DNA of 64,000 bases from Chersky-840 sp035604715. Lineage in GTDB: Bacteria; Actinomycetota; Acidimicrobiia; Acidimicrobiales; UBA8190. The stretch is from contig CAVSWP010000011.1 of NCBI GenBank assembly GCA_963731665.1, positions 868,001 to 932,000 of the forward strand, read 5' to 3'. Both the position numbers and the translations under genes were made by a program. The notes beneath the pieces were generated by a model. The model was not told the DNA's origin, did not search any database, and saw only the letters and a program-made list of their open reading frames with translations. Numbering within the stretch: position 1 is the stretch's first letter; every line of letters starts with the position of its first letter. Of the stretch, positions 1-7,571 are shown piece after piece.

Positions 1-5
1 GGGGA

Positions 6-371
6 TCAGGCCACCTCTCCATCGGGCTCGGCCCCCGGAGGTTGGAGCCGGGTGGCGTAGCGTTGGCGCATCTCGGTCAGGCGCTCGAAGCTGGGGGCGT
101 CGAGCTCGGGCGACAGGGCCTCCAGCAGCACCGGGAGCAGGTGATCCCGCAGGTAGGAGCCCCGGGCCATCCACTGGAAGTAGTGCCGGCCGTCGTGGTG
201 GTAGGGGCCGTAGAGCTTGCCTCCCGGGAACACCCGCTCCAACCAGTGGAAGATGGCCTCGTGCCGGACGTGCATCCGCAGGGTGACCTGGGGCTGCCGG
301 CCGTCCCCGCCGAAGTGGCCCTCTCCCACCAGGAGGCCGACCAGCACGCCTTTCTCGAACTCGGTGGGCAT
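6..371 (-). CDS. Small LAGLIDADG-like domain protein
   Basis: The 121-residue product begins with a segment (GLLVGEGHFGGDG, about residues 12-24) that matches the helix and acidic turn of the LAGLIDADG homing-endonuclease fold, where the usual form is GLIDGEGSF. Basic and aromatic residues follow (LRMHVRHEAIFHWL, GGKLYGPY), as in the DNA-facing sheet of that fold. Only one copy of the motif is present, so the protein would have to dimerise. It is not inside an intron or intein, so a role as a DNA-binding regulator or domesticated endonuclease is more likely than mobility. It lies downstream of rsmG in the same direction, and two parS-like repeats sit just upstream of its ATG. The family assignment is by motif only. 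Confidence 0.6.
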   Translation of the reverse strand: MPTEFEKGVLVGLLVGEGHFGGDGRQPQVTLRMHVRHEAIFHWLERVFPGGKLYGPYHHDGRHYFQWMARGSYLRDHLLPVLLEALSPELDAPSFERLTEMRQRYATRLQPPGAEPDGEVA

Positions 372-400
372 CGTCCGACCCTTCCCGTGCCTGTCAGGGG

Positions 401-488
401 TGTTTCACCGTAAGGTACCACGTGAAACACGGGCCCGAGGGGTTGCGCCGCGCCTGGGGTGTTTCACCGTAAGGATTCACGTGGAACA
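401..488. other. Two parS-like repeats (candidate ParB sites)
   Basis: Two 29-bp elements, 401-429 and 460-488, start 59 bp apart. Each has TGTTTCAC, a 13-bp spacer beginning CGTAAGG, and then GTGAAACA (first copy) or GTGGAACA (second copy). The inner part of each resembles the chromosomal parS consensus TGTTTCACGTGAAACA with 13 of 16 matches (414-429 and 473-488). parS sites normally cluster near parA-parB and rsmG at the origin, which fits this position. The repeated left half-site and fixed spacer are unusual, so an operator for the gene starting at 371 is an alternative. Confidence 0.5.
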
Positions 489-552
489 TTAGGGTTTTGG
501 CCTCGCTGCCAGGGAGATCTCCGGCGGCACCGAGAATTGGGGATCTGGGGGG

Positions 553-1302
553 CTAGTGCTCGACGACGCGATACAGGGGACGTTTGGCGGCGACGCCCGC
601 CCTCCGGGGGAACCGGTCCGGGCAGGGACCGGCCTGGCGGACCACCTGATAGCCGAACCGGTCCCGCACCCGCACCAGGGGTTCCATGCCGAGCGACGCC
701 AGCCCGTCCCGGGGCCATCGCCCCTGCTCCTGGCCATCGGCACCGAACGTGGGTCCAGGCTCGGGCCCGGGAGGCTCGGACACCACCAGGAGGCCACCGG
801 GGCACAGGAACGGGGCGGCGCACTCGGCCGTAACCGGCGGGCTCCCGAAGGACCGGGCCCAGACCGCCTCGAAGGCCCCCCGCAGGTCAGGGGCCCGGCC
901 GGCGTCCTCGGCCCGGGCCCGTATTACCCGGACGCGCCCTTCCCATCCCAGGGCAACCACCGCCCCCGAGAGGAACGCCGTCCGACGCTCGGAGGAGTCC
1001 AGGAGGACCCCCTCCGACCCGGGCCAGCACTGGGCCAGGACGAGCCCGGGGAGGCCGCCGCCCGATCCCAGGTCCATCCAGCAGGCCGGGCCTAGGTCCC
1101 CGTGGGCGCCCACGGCCTCGCCGTAAGCACGGGCGAAGCCCTGGGCGTGGTCGATCTGTCTCTCGAGCTCCATCGTGCCCAGGAGATCCTGGGCACGGGC
1201 CTCCTCGAGGACCCCGAGCAGCTCAGGCTTCGGCGTCTTGCGCCACGGCTTCGGCCGCGTGACCCTGCGGAGAGATGACGACGTAACGCCGGGGCTCCTC
1301 AC
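553..1302 (-). CDS. rsmG: 16S rRNA (guanine527-N7)-methyltransferase RsmG
   Basis: SAM-dependent methyltransferase that makes m7G527 in 16S rRNA. The SAM-binding motif LGSGGGLPGLVLA and the following LLDSSERRTAFL strand-helix are typical of RsmG, as is the later WARSFG segment. It belongs to the leftward rpmH-rnpA-yidD-yidC-jag-rsmG operon. The start is uncertain. GTG at 1302 overlaps jag by 80 nt and has a badly spaced ribosome site. ATG at 1173 avoids the overlap but removes a segment (LLGVLEEARAQDLLG) that looks like normal family sequence. No GTG or TTG lies between them in frame. With the longer start the protein is 249 residues, close to the family's usual length. Confidence 0.88.
   Translation of the reverse strand: MRSPGVTSSSLRRVTRPKPWRKTPKPELLGVLEEARAQDLLGTMELERQIDHAQGFARAYGEAVGAHGDLGPACWMDLGSGGGLPGLVLAQCWPGSEGVLLDSSERRTAFLSGAVVALGWEGRVRVIRARAEDAGRAPDLRGAFEAVWARSFGSPPVTAECAAPFLCPGGLLVVSEPPGPEPGPTFGADGQEQGRWPRDGLASLGMEPLVRVRDRFGYQVVRQAGPCPDRFPRRAGVAAKRPLYRVVEH
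1174..1197. repeat. Perfect 11-bp inverted repeat inside rsmG
   Basis: Arms CGTGCCCAGGA (1174-1184) and TCCTGGGCACG (1187-1197) are separated by 2 nt. It lies immediately upstream of the internal ATG at 1173 of rsmG, so it would form a strong hairpin in the mRNA around that start. It codes for the peptide ARAQDLLG, so it may be coincidental. Confidence 0.5.
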
Positions 1303-2269
1303 CCTCCGACCGGGTGGCGAGGCCCTCGATCTCGTTGATGGCGTCGTGGACCACCTTGCGGTCGGCGGCCGTCATGGGCTCCAGTGCCCGCTCCGAGCCC
1401 GACGTGGTGACCTCCTCGGCGATCTGCTGGGCGAAGCGCTGCAGGGCGGCGGTGCGCTTGGCCCGGTAGCCCGCCACGTCCACCACGATCCGGCTGCTCT
1501 GACCACCGGTGCGCTTCTGGACGTAGGTCCGGGCGAGCTCCTGCAAGGCCGCCAGGGTGGCTCCCCCGGGCCCGACGAGCACGCCCAGCTCCTGGCCCTC
1601 CACCACGACCTCAGCGGTCTCCTCGTCCACCAGCCGGGTGGAAACATCGGCGCTCAGGCCGAGCTCGTCGATGAGCCCGGCGACGAACTCGCGCGCCGAC
1701 TCCCCCTGCTCCTCGAGTGTCAGCGTCTCGCCCACAGCCTCCTCCTTCGTCGACCCGGACGGCCGGGACCCTTTCCTCCTGGTGCTGGGCGGGTTGGCCG
1801 CCTCTTCCCCGGGGCCCGAGGCCCGGGCTCCGTTGCCGGCCGAAACGCCGCTCCGGGCGCCGCCGCCACGCGACCGGGACCGGCGCCGGGGGCTGCGTTG
1901 CTCACCCGATCCGTTGGGAGAGGGACTGTGGCCGGCTTCCTCCCCCGCCTCGACGTCGGGGCCGCCCTCGGCGACGGCCACACCGGCGGGCGCCCGCCCC
2001 CGGCCACCCCCGCGATCGGATCCTCCGCTGCGCCTGGCCCCCTCGCGCTGCTCCGAGCCCGGGCGTCGGGTCCGGGCCCTCTTGGGCCGGGGGCTGGTGG
2101 GGCGTACCCGGGCCCGTACCCGGGCCTCTCCCCGCATCCGCCCGAACAGCCCGGCCCGGGGCTCGCTCACCATCACGAATTCCGCATCCGTCTCGTCCAC
2201 GCCGAGCTGGTCGAGGGCGGCATCCTTGGCCTCCTCGATCGTCCGGCCGGTCGTCTCGACCCATTCCAT
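1223..2269 (-). CDS. jag: Jag/KhpB RNA-binding protein (Jag-N, KH, R3H)
   Basis: SpoIIIJ-associated RNA-binding protein of 348 residues. Residues 1-50 (MEWVETTGRTIEEAKDAALD, then GLFGRMRGEARV) form the Jag-N domain. A long, Arg/Gly/Pro-rich low-complexity linker follows, roughly residues 55-165. The C-terminal half has a KH domain (the segment containing ELGVLVGPGGATLAALQEL, with the KH GxxG loop as GPGG) and then an R3H domain (residues near ERALEPMTAADRKVVHDA and RYVVISP). Members bind RNA and affect cell-wall synthesis in Firmicutes. Its ATG is 3 nt after the yidC stop, so the two are translationally linked. The extended linker is much longer than in Firmicutes homologues but common in actinobacteria. 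Confidence 0.92.
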   Translation of the reverse strand: MEWVETTGRTIEEAKDAALDQLGVDETDAEFVMVSEPRAGLFGRMRGEARVRARVRPTSPRPKRARTRRPGSEQREGARRSGGSDRGGGRGRAPAGVAVAEGGPDVEAGEEAGHSPSPNGSGEQRSPRRRSRSRGGGARSGVSAGNGARASGPGEEAANPPSTRRKGSRPSGSTKEEAVGETLTLEEQGESAREFVAGLIDELGLSADVSTRLVDEETAEVVVEGQELGVLVGPGGATLAALQELARTYVQKRTGGQSSRIVVDVAGYRAKRTAALQRFAQQIAEEVTTSGSERALEPMTAADRKVVHDAINEIEGLATRSEGEEPRRYVVISPQGHAAEAVAQDAEA

Positions 2270-2272
2270 CGC

Positions 2273-3559
2273 TCAACGCGCCTTTCTCGGTCGCTTCTTG
2301 GCGGATCGAGGTTGGCCTTGGGGCTGGGGCTTGGGCTCCGAGGCGCCGTTGCTCCGGGCCTTGGCCGGCCCGCGCTGGCCCCCGCCGTTGCTGGAGGGCT
2401 TGGCCGCCGGTTTGGCCGCCGGTTTGGCCCGCCCACCCTGAGCGCCGCCCGGCCGCTTCCCCGTCCCGTTGGGCGAGGCGGCTCCGTTGGAAGACCCGGC
2501 GGCCTTGGTGGGCCCGTCCTTCGACCCTTCTTTCGATCCGTCCTTCTGTCCCTGTCCGACCTTCGATCCGTCCTTCTGTCCCTGTCCGTCCTTGAGAGGC
2601 CGGGCCTTGTCGATCTCGGCCTGCAGCGGGGCCTGGCGGGCCTTCTGCTGCTCCAGCGCACGCTGCTGGGCGTCGGCCAGCCGCTCCATGATCGATCGTC
2701 GGGGGGCCGCGCCGTTCCCACCACCACGCGACGGGAGAACACCCTCACGGGTCGTGGTGGCCTTGTCCAGCACCCCCGACCGGAAGATCGCTTCCTGGAT
2801 CCCGATCCGGCACAGGCTGGACACGACGAAATAGATGTTCACGCCCGCCGAGATACGGATGTAAATGACCGCGAAGATGAGCGGCATATACCGCTGCATC
2901 ATTTGCATCTGCGGATTGGCCTGGGCCGCGCCGGGGTTCCTGCTATTGAGCTGGCGCATTTGCAGGTATTGCAGGCCGATGGCCACCGCCACGATAGCGG
3001 CGTAGGGGATGGCGCCCACCCACGAGCTGTGGTGCGAGAACAGGTTGTTGCCCAGGTCAAGGCCGAAAGCCTTCATGTGGCCGTTGGCGGCGATGAGGTC
3101 GTGGTACAGGCGCGTGGTGTGAGAGACGTAGTCGGGCCGGGCGATGAGCTTGCCGTGTTCCTTTACGGTGGAAGTCAGCCCTCGGATGACTCCATACAGC
3201 ACGACGAAGACGGGAAGCTGGATCAGCATTGGCAGGCATCCGCCGGCCGGATTGATGCCGTGCTCCTTGTACAGCTTCATCATCTCTTCGTTGAGCGCGA
3301 CCCGGTCGCCCTTGTACTTCTGCTGGATCTTCTTGAGCTCGGGGGCGACCCGCTGCATCTTGATCGTCGACCGGGTGCTCTTCACCGTGAGCGGCGAGGT
3401 GACGATCATGACCACCACCGTGAGCAGGGCGATGGCGATGGCGAAGTTGGGGATGAAGGCGTAGAAGACGGCGATGATCCAGGCCAGGGCCTCGTACAGG
3501 GGCTTGAAGATCTGACCCAGAGTGCTGGCGAACACCAGAACGGCGATCATGCGATCCAC
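2273..3559 (-). CDS. yidC: Membrane protein insertase YidC
   Basis: Inserts and folds inner-membrane proteins with or without SecYEG. The 428-residue protein has the YidC core: an N-terminal membrane segment, a cytoplasmic hairpin (SIKMQRVAPELKKIQQKYKG-type charged helices after VVMIVTSPLTVKSTRST), GGCLPMLIQLPVFVVLYGVI, and further hydrophobic segments to about residue 255. The C-terminal 150 residues are Lys/Gly/Ser-rich and include a duplicated GQGQKDGSK unit, probably a ribosome-binding tail. The start is GTG 3559; ATG 3550 is an alternative three codons later. It sits between yidD and jag in the leftward operon. Confidence 0.95.
   Translation of the reverse strand: MDRMIAVLVFASTLGQIFKPLYEALAWIIAVFYAFIPNFAIAIALLTVVVMIVTSPLTVKSTRSTIKMQRVAPELKKIQQKYKGDRVALNEEMMKLYKEHGINPAGGCLPMLIQLPVFVVLYGVIRGLTSTVKEHGKLIARPDYVSHTTRLYHDLIAANGHMKAFGLDLGNNLFSHHSSWVGAIPYAAIVAVAIGLQYLQMRQLNSRNPGAAQANPQMQMMQRYMPLIFAVIYIRISAGVNIYFVVSSLCRIGIQEAIFRSGVLDKATTTREGVLPSRGGGNGAAPRRSIMERLADAQQRALEQQKARQAPLQAEIDKARPLKDGQGQKDGSKVGQGQKDGSKEGSKDGPTKAAGSSNGAASPNGTGKRPGGAQGGRAKPAAKPAAKPSSNGGGQRGPAKARSNGASEPKPQPQGQPRSAKKRPRKAR
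2532..2591. repeat. Two 30-bp tandem repeats in the yidC tail
   Basis: A 30-bp unit beginning TTCGATCCGTCCTTCTGTCC occurs at 2532 and again at 2562. It encodes the duplicated GQGQKDGSK stretch in the basic C-terminal tail of YidC. The period is a multiple of three, so copy-number change would keep the frame. Confidence 0.8.
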
Positions 3560-3578
3560 CGAGTCATCGGGGGGGTGC

Positions 3579-3848
3579 TCACTCGGGCACCGGGTCGAAT
3601 CCGTGGTGGCCCCACGGGTGGCAACGCGTCACCCGGCGCAGGGCCAGGAGCGACCCCCGGGCGGCGCCGTGGTGTTCGATGGCCTCGGCGGCGTAGGCCG
3701 AGCACGTGGGCACGAATCGGCACGGGGACGGCCGTCCGGCGCGAAGTCCCTGGTAGAGGCCGATGACCCGGATCAACGCCGCGCTGGGGCGCGAGGTCCG
3801 GGGCGGGCGCACACCACCGTCGGCGGGCGCGATCACCGGGGCGCTCAC
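3579..3848 (-). CDS. yidD: Membrane protein insertion efficiency factor YidD
   Basis: An 89-residue amphipathic protein of the YidD family, thought to help YidC-dependent insertion. The signature is clear: IRVIGLYQGL, then CRFVPTCSAYAAEAIEHHG, then RVTRCHPWGHHGFDPVP. The conserved Cys residues of the CRFxPTCS and RCHPW motifs are present. It lies between rnpA and yidC, its usual position, and its ATG overlaps the 3' end of rnpA by 4 nt (ATGA), which suggests translational coupling. The first 20 residues are Pro/Arg-rich and not conserved. Confidence 0.95.
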   Translation of the reverse strand: MSAPVIAPADGGVRPPRTSRPSAALIRVIGLYQGLRAGRPSPCRFVPTCSAYAAEAIEHHGAARGSLLALRRVTRCHPWGHHGFDPVPE

Positions 3849-4180
3849 GGGCGCCGGTCCGACGAAGCCGATGTCATCGCTGCAATCACTTGTGCCTTCA
3901 AGTCCTCGTAGGGGAGGTCGGCGGCCTCGGGTCCCGCCGCCACCAGGTAGGCGCCCGGCACCAGCGACCGGGTGGCCTCGGCCACCGAGGCCCGCAGGCG
4001 TCGTCGGAGCCGGTTGCGGACCACGGCGCCACCGGCTCGTTTCCCCACGGCGTAGGCCACCCGGGGAACGCCGGCGTCACCGACCGCCACGAACGTCACC
4101 GTGACGTGGCCTCGTGTGCTCCGGCGCCCCTGACGGCGCAGCGCCTCGAACGTGGTCCTGTCCCGGATTCGCCAGCCCAC
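3845..4180 (-). CDS. rnpA: Ribonuclease P protein component
   Basis: Protein subunit of RNase P, which matures the 5' end of tRNAs with the RNA subunit. The core VGWRIRDRTTFEALRRQGRR and the RNR-type motif (VGKRAGGAVVRNRLRRRLR) are typical. I chose GTG 4180, giving 111 residues, because the conserved sequence starts there. An upstream start at 4237 would overlap rpmH by about 40 nt and add a non-conserved extension. It follows rpmH by 16 nt and overlaps yidD by 4 nt, so it is part of the same operon. Confidence 0.93.
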   Translation of the reverse strand: MGWRIRDRTTFEALRRQGRRSTRGHVTVTFVAVGDAGVPRVAYAVGKRAGGAVVRNRLRRRLRASVAEATRSLVPGAYLVAAGPEAADLPYEDLKAQVIAAMTSASSDRRP

Positions 4181-4196
4181 GGGGGGCCCGCCCCCT

Positions 4197-4331
4197 TCAC
4201 GCGGAGAGGCGGTGGCGACCCTTGACCCGGCGCGCACGGAGGATGGCCCGGCCTGCCCGGGTGGACATCCGGTGCCGAAATCCGTGGTTCTTGGCCCGTT
4301 TCCTGGTGTTGGGCTGGTAAGTCCTCTTCAC
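4197..4331 (-). CDS. rpmH: 50S ribosomal protein L34
   Basis: A 44-residue, very basic ribosomal protein. The translation starts MKRTYQPNTRKRAKNHGFR and ends VKGRHRLSA, which is L34 along its full length. The start codon is GTG at 4331, and an AAAGGA ribosome site lies about 10 nt upstream. It is the first gene of the leftward operon and is divergent from dnaA, as in nearly all bacteria with this origin layout. Confidence 0.97.
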   Translation of the reverse strand: MKRTYQPNTRKRAKNHGFRHRMSTRAGRAILRARRVKGRHRLSA

Positions 4332-4776
4332 TCCCTCTCGTCCTTTGCTCGAGGCCGGTTGCGGCGCGGCTCTTCTGCCGGGGCGCCGTGCGAACAGGTG
4401 CCCGCCCCGAGTGCCTGGCCATCCATGCTAGGCGCGTCCCCACCCACCCACCAGACAGCTCGAGGCCCGTTCCCCGGGGGTGGGGGCGCGATTTTCCACA
4501 GAGTTTCTGAGGACCCGGCGCGCACAACGGCCCTGGTGGCAGCGGTCCCGGACCACCCCACCAGGGCACTGTCGCCACTAGCAGCCCCGGACCCGCCGGT
4601 GTACCGTTCGTCGCTACCGGTGCGTGACCCCAGGGGGCTCGCACGGCAAACAGGGTCCTCCTTCCCCGGGGCCACCAGACGACGGCCGTAGGTGGACGGC
4701 AGACAACTTCCCGGACGAATCCACAGATGTGGATGTGCTTGTGGACAATTTTGGCGGCGGGACGGCGGAGGCCCTG
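4332..4776. promoter_or_regulatory. Divergent rpmH-dnaA intergenic region with DnaA boxes
   Basis: This 445-bp gap holds no convincing gene. It must contain the promoters for the rpmH operon and for dnaA. A perfect actinobacterial DnaA box (TGTGGACAA, reverse of TTGTCCACA) lies at 4740-4748, 28 bp before the dnaA start. Weaker matches are TTTTCCACA at 4492-4500 and the pair GAATCCACA (4717-4725) and TGTGGATGT (4728-4736). This suggests DnaA autoregulation and perhaps part of a bipartite origin. I could not assign -10 or -35 boxes with confidence. Confidence 0.7.
4740..4748 (-). promoter_or_regulatory. DnaA box upstream of dnaA
   Basis: TGTGGACAA is an exact reverse-complement match to the TTGTCCACA box used by high-GC actinobacteria. 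It lies just upstream of the GGAGG ribosome site of dnaA. Confidence 0.75.
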
Positions 4777-6192
4777 GTGAACGACATGAACGACGTGTGG
4801 AAGCGCTGTGGAGATGCGCTGCGCGAGCAGCTGTCCGACGCGACCTGGCGCACCTGGCTCCAGGCGCTCAACCCCGAATCCTTCGACGGCGACCTCCTCG
4901 TCCTGCGGGCGCCCAGCTCGCTGGTGCGCGACCGCGTCGAGAACCGGTTCCTGGGGCTCATCGCCGCGGCCGCCACCGACATCACCTCCCGGCAGGTGAA
5001 GGTCCGCCTCGACGTGGGGCCCATGTCGGTCGAGGGCCCACTCACCTCGCTCCTCGACGACCAGCCCCCCACCCCCATCTCCCCGACCTCCCCGGACCAG
5101 GCCGACACCCGGGCGGGGCGCCACCCCGGCAACCGGCGGGCCCAGGCCGGTGACGACCGTGACGTCGGGGGCCTCGACGTCCGCTACACCTTCGACGCCT
5201 TTGTCATCGGGTCGTCGAACCGCTTCGCCCACGCCGCTGCCCAGGCCGTGGCGGAGATGCCCGCCAAGTCCTACAACCCCCTGTTCATCCACGGTGACGC
5301 CGGGCTGGGCAAGACGCATCTGCTGCACGCCATCGGGAACTACGTCCGGGAGAACTTCGCCGGGAGCCGGGTCCGCTACGTCTCCACCGAGACCTTCCTG
5401 AACGAATTCGTGGACGCCATCAGGAACAACACCACCACCGCCTTCAAGCGCCGCTACCGGGAGTGCGACGTCCTGCTCATCGACGACGTCCAGTTCATGG
5501 AGAACAAAGAGGCCCTCCAGGAGGAGTTCTTCCACACCTTCAACCACCTCTACGGGGCGTCGCGCCAGGTGGTCCTCACCTCGGACCGGGCTCCCAAGTC
5601 CATCGCCACGCTGGAGGACCGGCTCCGCAGCCGCTTCCTGTCGGGCCTCATCACCGACGTCCAACCCCCCGAGCTCGAGACCCGCCTGGCCATCTTGCAG
5701 AAGAAGCTCGAGCGCGACCCCTCGCACGTCCCCCACGAGGTCCTCGACTTCATCGCCTCCAACGTCACCGACAACATCCGGGAGCTCGAAGGGGCCCTCA
5801 TCCGGGTGACCGCCTACGGCAGCCTGAACAACCAACCCCTCACCCGGGAGCTGGCCGAGCACGTCCTGTCCGACATCGTCAAGGCGGGCCAACCCCGTCC
5901 CATCACCCCCAGCCAGATCCTCGAGACCACCGCCTCGACCTTCGGCTTCAGCATCGAGGACCTGTGCGGGCCCAGCCGGCGCCGGCCCCTGGTCATCGCC
6001 CGCCAGATCGGCATGTACCTGTTCCGAGACCTCACCGACTACTCCTTCCCGGCCATCGCCCGGGAATTCGGAGGCCGTGACCACACCACGGTGATGCACG
6101 CCGTGGAGAAGATCTCCTCGCTCATGCGCGAACGCCGCCAGATCTTCGACCAGGTGAACGACCTGATCGTCCGGATCAAGAGCGGTGTATGA
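4777..6192 (+). CDS. dnaA: Chromosomal replication initiator DnaA
   Basis: AAA+ initiator that binds DnaA boxes and opens the origin. I chose GTG 4777 because GGAGG lies 5 nt before it and the conserved N-terminal domain starts at once (DVWKRCGDALREQLSDATW). The open frame runs further upstream without family similarity. From this start it has 471 residues. Domain II is a short Pro/Asp-rich linker. Walker A is GDAGLGKT (173-180) and Walker B is LLIDDVQF (D236-D237). The box-binding signature GGRDHTTVMHA lies at about 432-442. All key residues are present. It is divergent from rpmH, and dnaN follows after 217 bp. Confidence 0.97.
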   Translation: MNDMNDVWKRCGDALREQLSDATWRTWLQALNPESFDGDLLVLRAPSSLVRDRVENRFLGLIAAAATDITSRQVKVRLDVGPMSVEGPLTSLLDDQPPTPISPTSPDQADTRAGRHPGNRRAQAGDDRDVGGLDVRYTFDAFVIGSSNRFAHAAAQAVAEMPAKSYNPLFIHGDAGLGKTHLLHAIGNYVRENFAGSRVRYVSTETFLNEFVDAIRNNTTTAFKRRYRECDVLLIDDVQFMENKEALQEEFFHTFNHLYGASRQVVLTSDRAPKSIATLEDRLRSRFLSGLITDVQPPELETRLAILQKKLERDPSHVPHEVLDFIASNVTDNIRELEGALIRVTAYGSLNNQPLTRELAEHVLSDIVKAGQPRPITPSQILETTASTFGFSIEDLCGPSRRRPLVIARQIGMYLFRDLTDYSFPAIAREFGGRDHTTVMHAVEKISSLMRERRQIFDQVNDLIVRIKSGV

Positions 6193-6409
6193 CCCTGTGG
6201 GCAACACCGCCAGCCCTGTGGACTCGCCCGTACACCCGGTGGACAGAATCGGCACCTCGGGCCGCGCCGCCTCGGCGCGGTGGACAAGTCCTCAGGGCTG
6301 TGGGCGACCACAACCCCGCTGACCTCGTCGGACAGGATGTCATCCACAATCCACAGCCCCTATTACCGTCACTGTCAGAATTTCAATTCCTTGTAGGAAA
6401 GGACCCTGT
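6193..6409. other. oriC: Candidate oriC (dnaA-dnaN intergenic region)
   Basis: In most actinobacteria oriC lies between dnaA and dnaN. This 217-bp stretch contains several near-matches to the TTGTCCACA/TTATCCACA box: TGTGGGCAA (6196-6204), TGTGGACTC (6217-6225), GGTGGACAG (6238-6246), GGTGGACAA (6279-6287), TCATCCACA (6340-6348) and CAATCCACA (6347-6355). An AT-richer segment (about 6360-6400) just before dnaN could be the unwinding element. Each box has one or two mismatches, so the only perfect box is the one upstream of dnaA. The region is short for an actinobacterial origin. Confidence 0.65.
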
Positions 6410-7531
6410 GTGAAGTACCGCTGTGAGCGAGACACCCTCGTCGAGGCCCTCGCCACCGCCAGTCGTGCCGTGACGTCGCGGGCCTCGACCACGCCCGCGC
6501 TCAACGGGTTGCGGATCGAGGTGGCCGGGAACCGGCTCACCGTGGTGGGGACCGACCTGGACCTGACCGTGCGCGTCGAGGTGGAGGCCATCGGCCTCGA
6601 CGACGGCTCGTTGGTGGCCCCGGCGCGCCTGGTGGCCGACATCGTCCGCTCACTGGAGCCCGGCGCCGTGACGTTCGAGGGGGGAGACGACGAGGTCGAG
6701 ATCTCCGCCGCCCGGTCACGTTTCGTGGTGCGCACCTACCCGGTCGAGGACTTCCCGGTGTTGGCCGAGCCCCGCCCCGACCAGGTGACCGTGCCCGCCC
6801 CCGCCCTGGCCGAAGCGTTGCGCCAGGTGGTCCGGGCGGCCTCCAACGACGACGCCCGCCCGCTTCTCACCGGGGTGCTGGTGGCCGCCGAGGAGGGCGG
6901 GACCCGGCTGGTGGCCACCGACTCCTACCGCCTGGCCCTGCGCGACGTGGCCGGAGCGGGTCCGTTGGCCGAAGGCGCCGACCAGATCCTGGTGCCGGCG
7001 CGCGCCCTGGTGGAGTTGCAACGCCTCATGCCGGCGGCGGGATCGAAGGAGGACGGCGACGCCACCGTGGGCTTCTCGGTGAGCGAGCTCGACGCCACCT
7101 TCACCGTGGGCGGGGTGCGCCTCACCACCCGCCTGCTCGACGGCCGCTTCCCCGACTACCGCCAGCTCATCCCGCCCGGGTATCCCAACCTGTTGCGGGT
7201 GGGCCGCGACGCCCTGCTCGACGCCCTGCGCCGGGTGCGGCTCCTGGTGCGCGACAACACCACCCCGGTTCGCCTGTCCATGCGGCCCGGGTCGGTGGAG
7301 CTCACGGTGGTGTCCCAGGAGGTCGGCCATGCCAGTGAGGACGTCGACGCCGAGTACGAAGGCGAGGAGCTCACGGTGGCGTTCAACCCCTCGTACCTCA
7401 TCGACGGGGTCGAGGCCGTCCTCGGCGACGAGGTGGTCCTCGAGACCGTGGACGCCACCAAGCCCGCCACGGTGCGGGCCCCGGACCACCAGGACTACCG
7501 GTATCTCCTCATGCCCGTCAGGGTGTCGTAG
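6410..7531 (+). CDS. dnaN: DNA polymerase III beta subunit (sliding clamp)
   Basis: Ring-shaped processivity clamp. The 373-residue length and the three-fold repeated clamp domain are normal. The protein begins MKYRCERDTLVEALATASRAV and ends in the conserved DHQDYRYLLMPVRVS, the usual C-terminal tail. The start is GTG 6410, with GGAAAGGA ending 6 nt upstream. It is followed by recF 40 nt downstream, so dnaN-recF-DUF721 probably form one transcription unit. Confidence 0.97.
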   Translation: MKYRCERDTLVEALATASRAVTSRASTTPALNGLRIEVAGNRLTVVGTDLDLTVRVEVEAIGLDDGSLVAPARLVADIVRSLEPGAVTFEGGDDEVEISAARSRFVVRTYPVEDFPVLAEPRPDQVTVPAPALAEALRQVVRAASNDDARPLLTGVLVAAEEGGTRLVATDSYRLALRDVAGAGPLAEGADQILVPARALVELQRLMPAAGSKEDGDATVGFSVSELDATFTVGGVRLTTRLLDGRFPDYRQLIPPGYPNLLRVGRDALLDALRRVRLLVRDNTTPVRLSMRPGSVELTVVSQEVGHASEDVDAEYEGEELTVAFNPSYLIDGVEAVLGDEVVLETVDATKPATVRAPDHQDYRYLLMPVRVS

Positions 7532-7571
7532 CGACCCAGACCCCGGCTCCACCGACACCCCGGCCCTCTCC

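Noticed and set aside
1175..3766. An 863-residue open frame on the plus strand
   Set aside because: It is antisense to jag and yidC, which have clear family motifs. Its translation is Gly/Arg/Leu-rich without any recognisable domain, as expected from high-GC shadow frames.
4096..6255. A 719-residue open frame antisense to dnaA
   Set aside because: It lies opposite dnaA, whose motifs are complete. Its composition is typical of a shadow frame.
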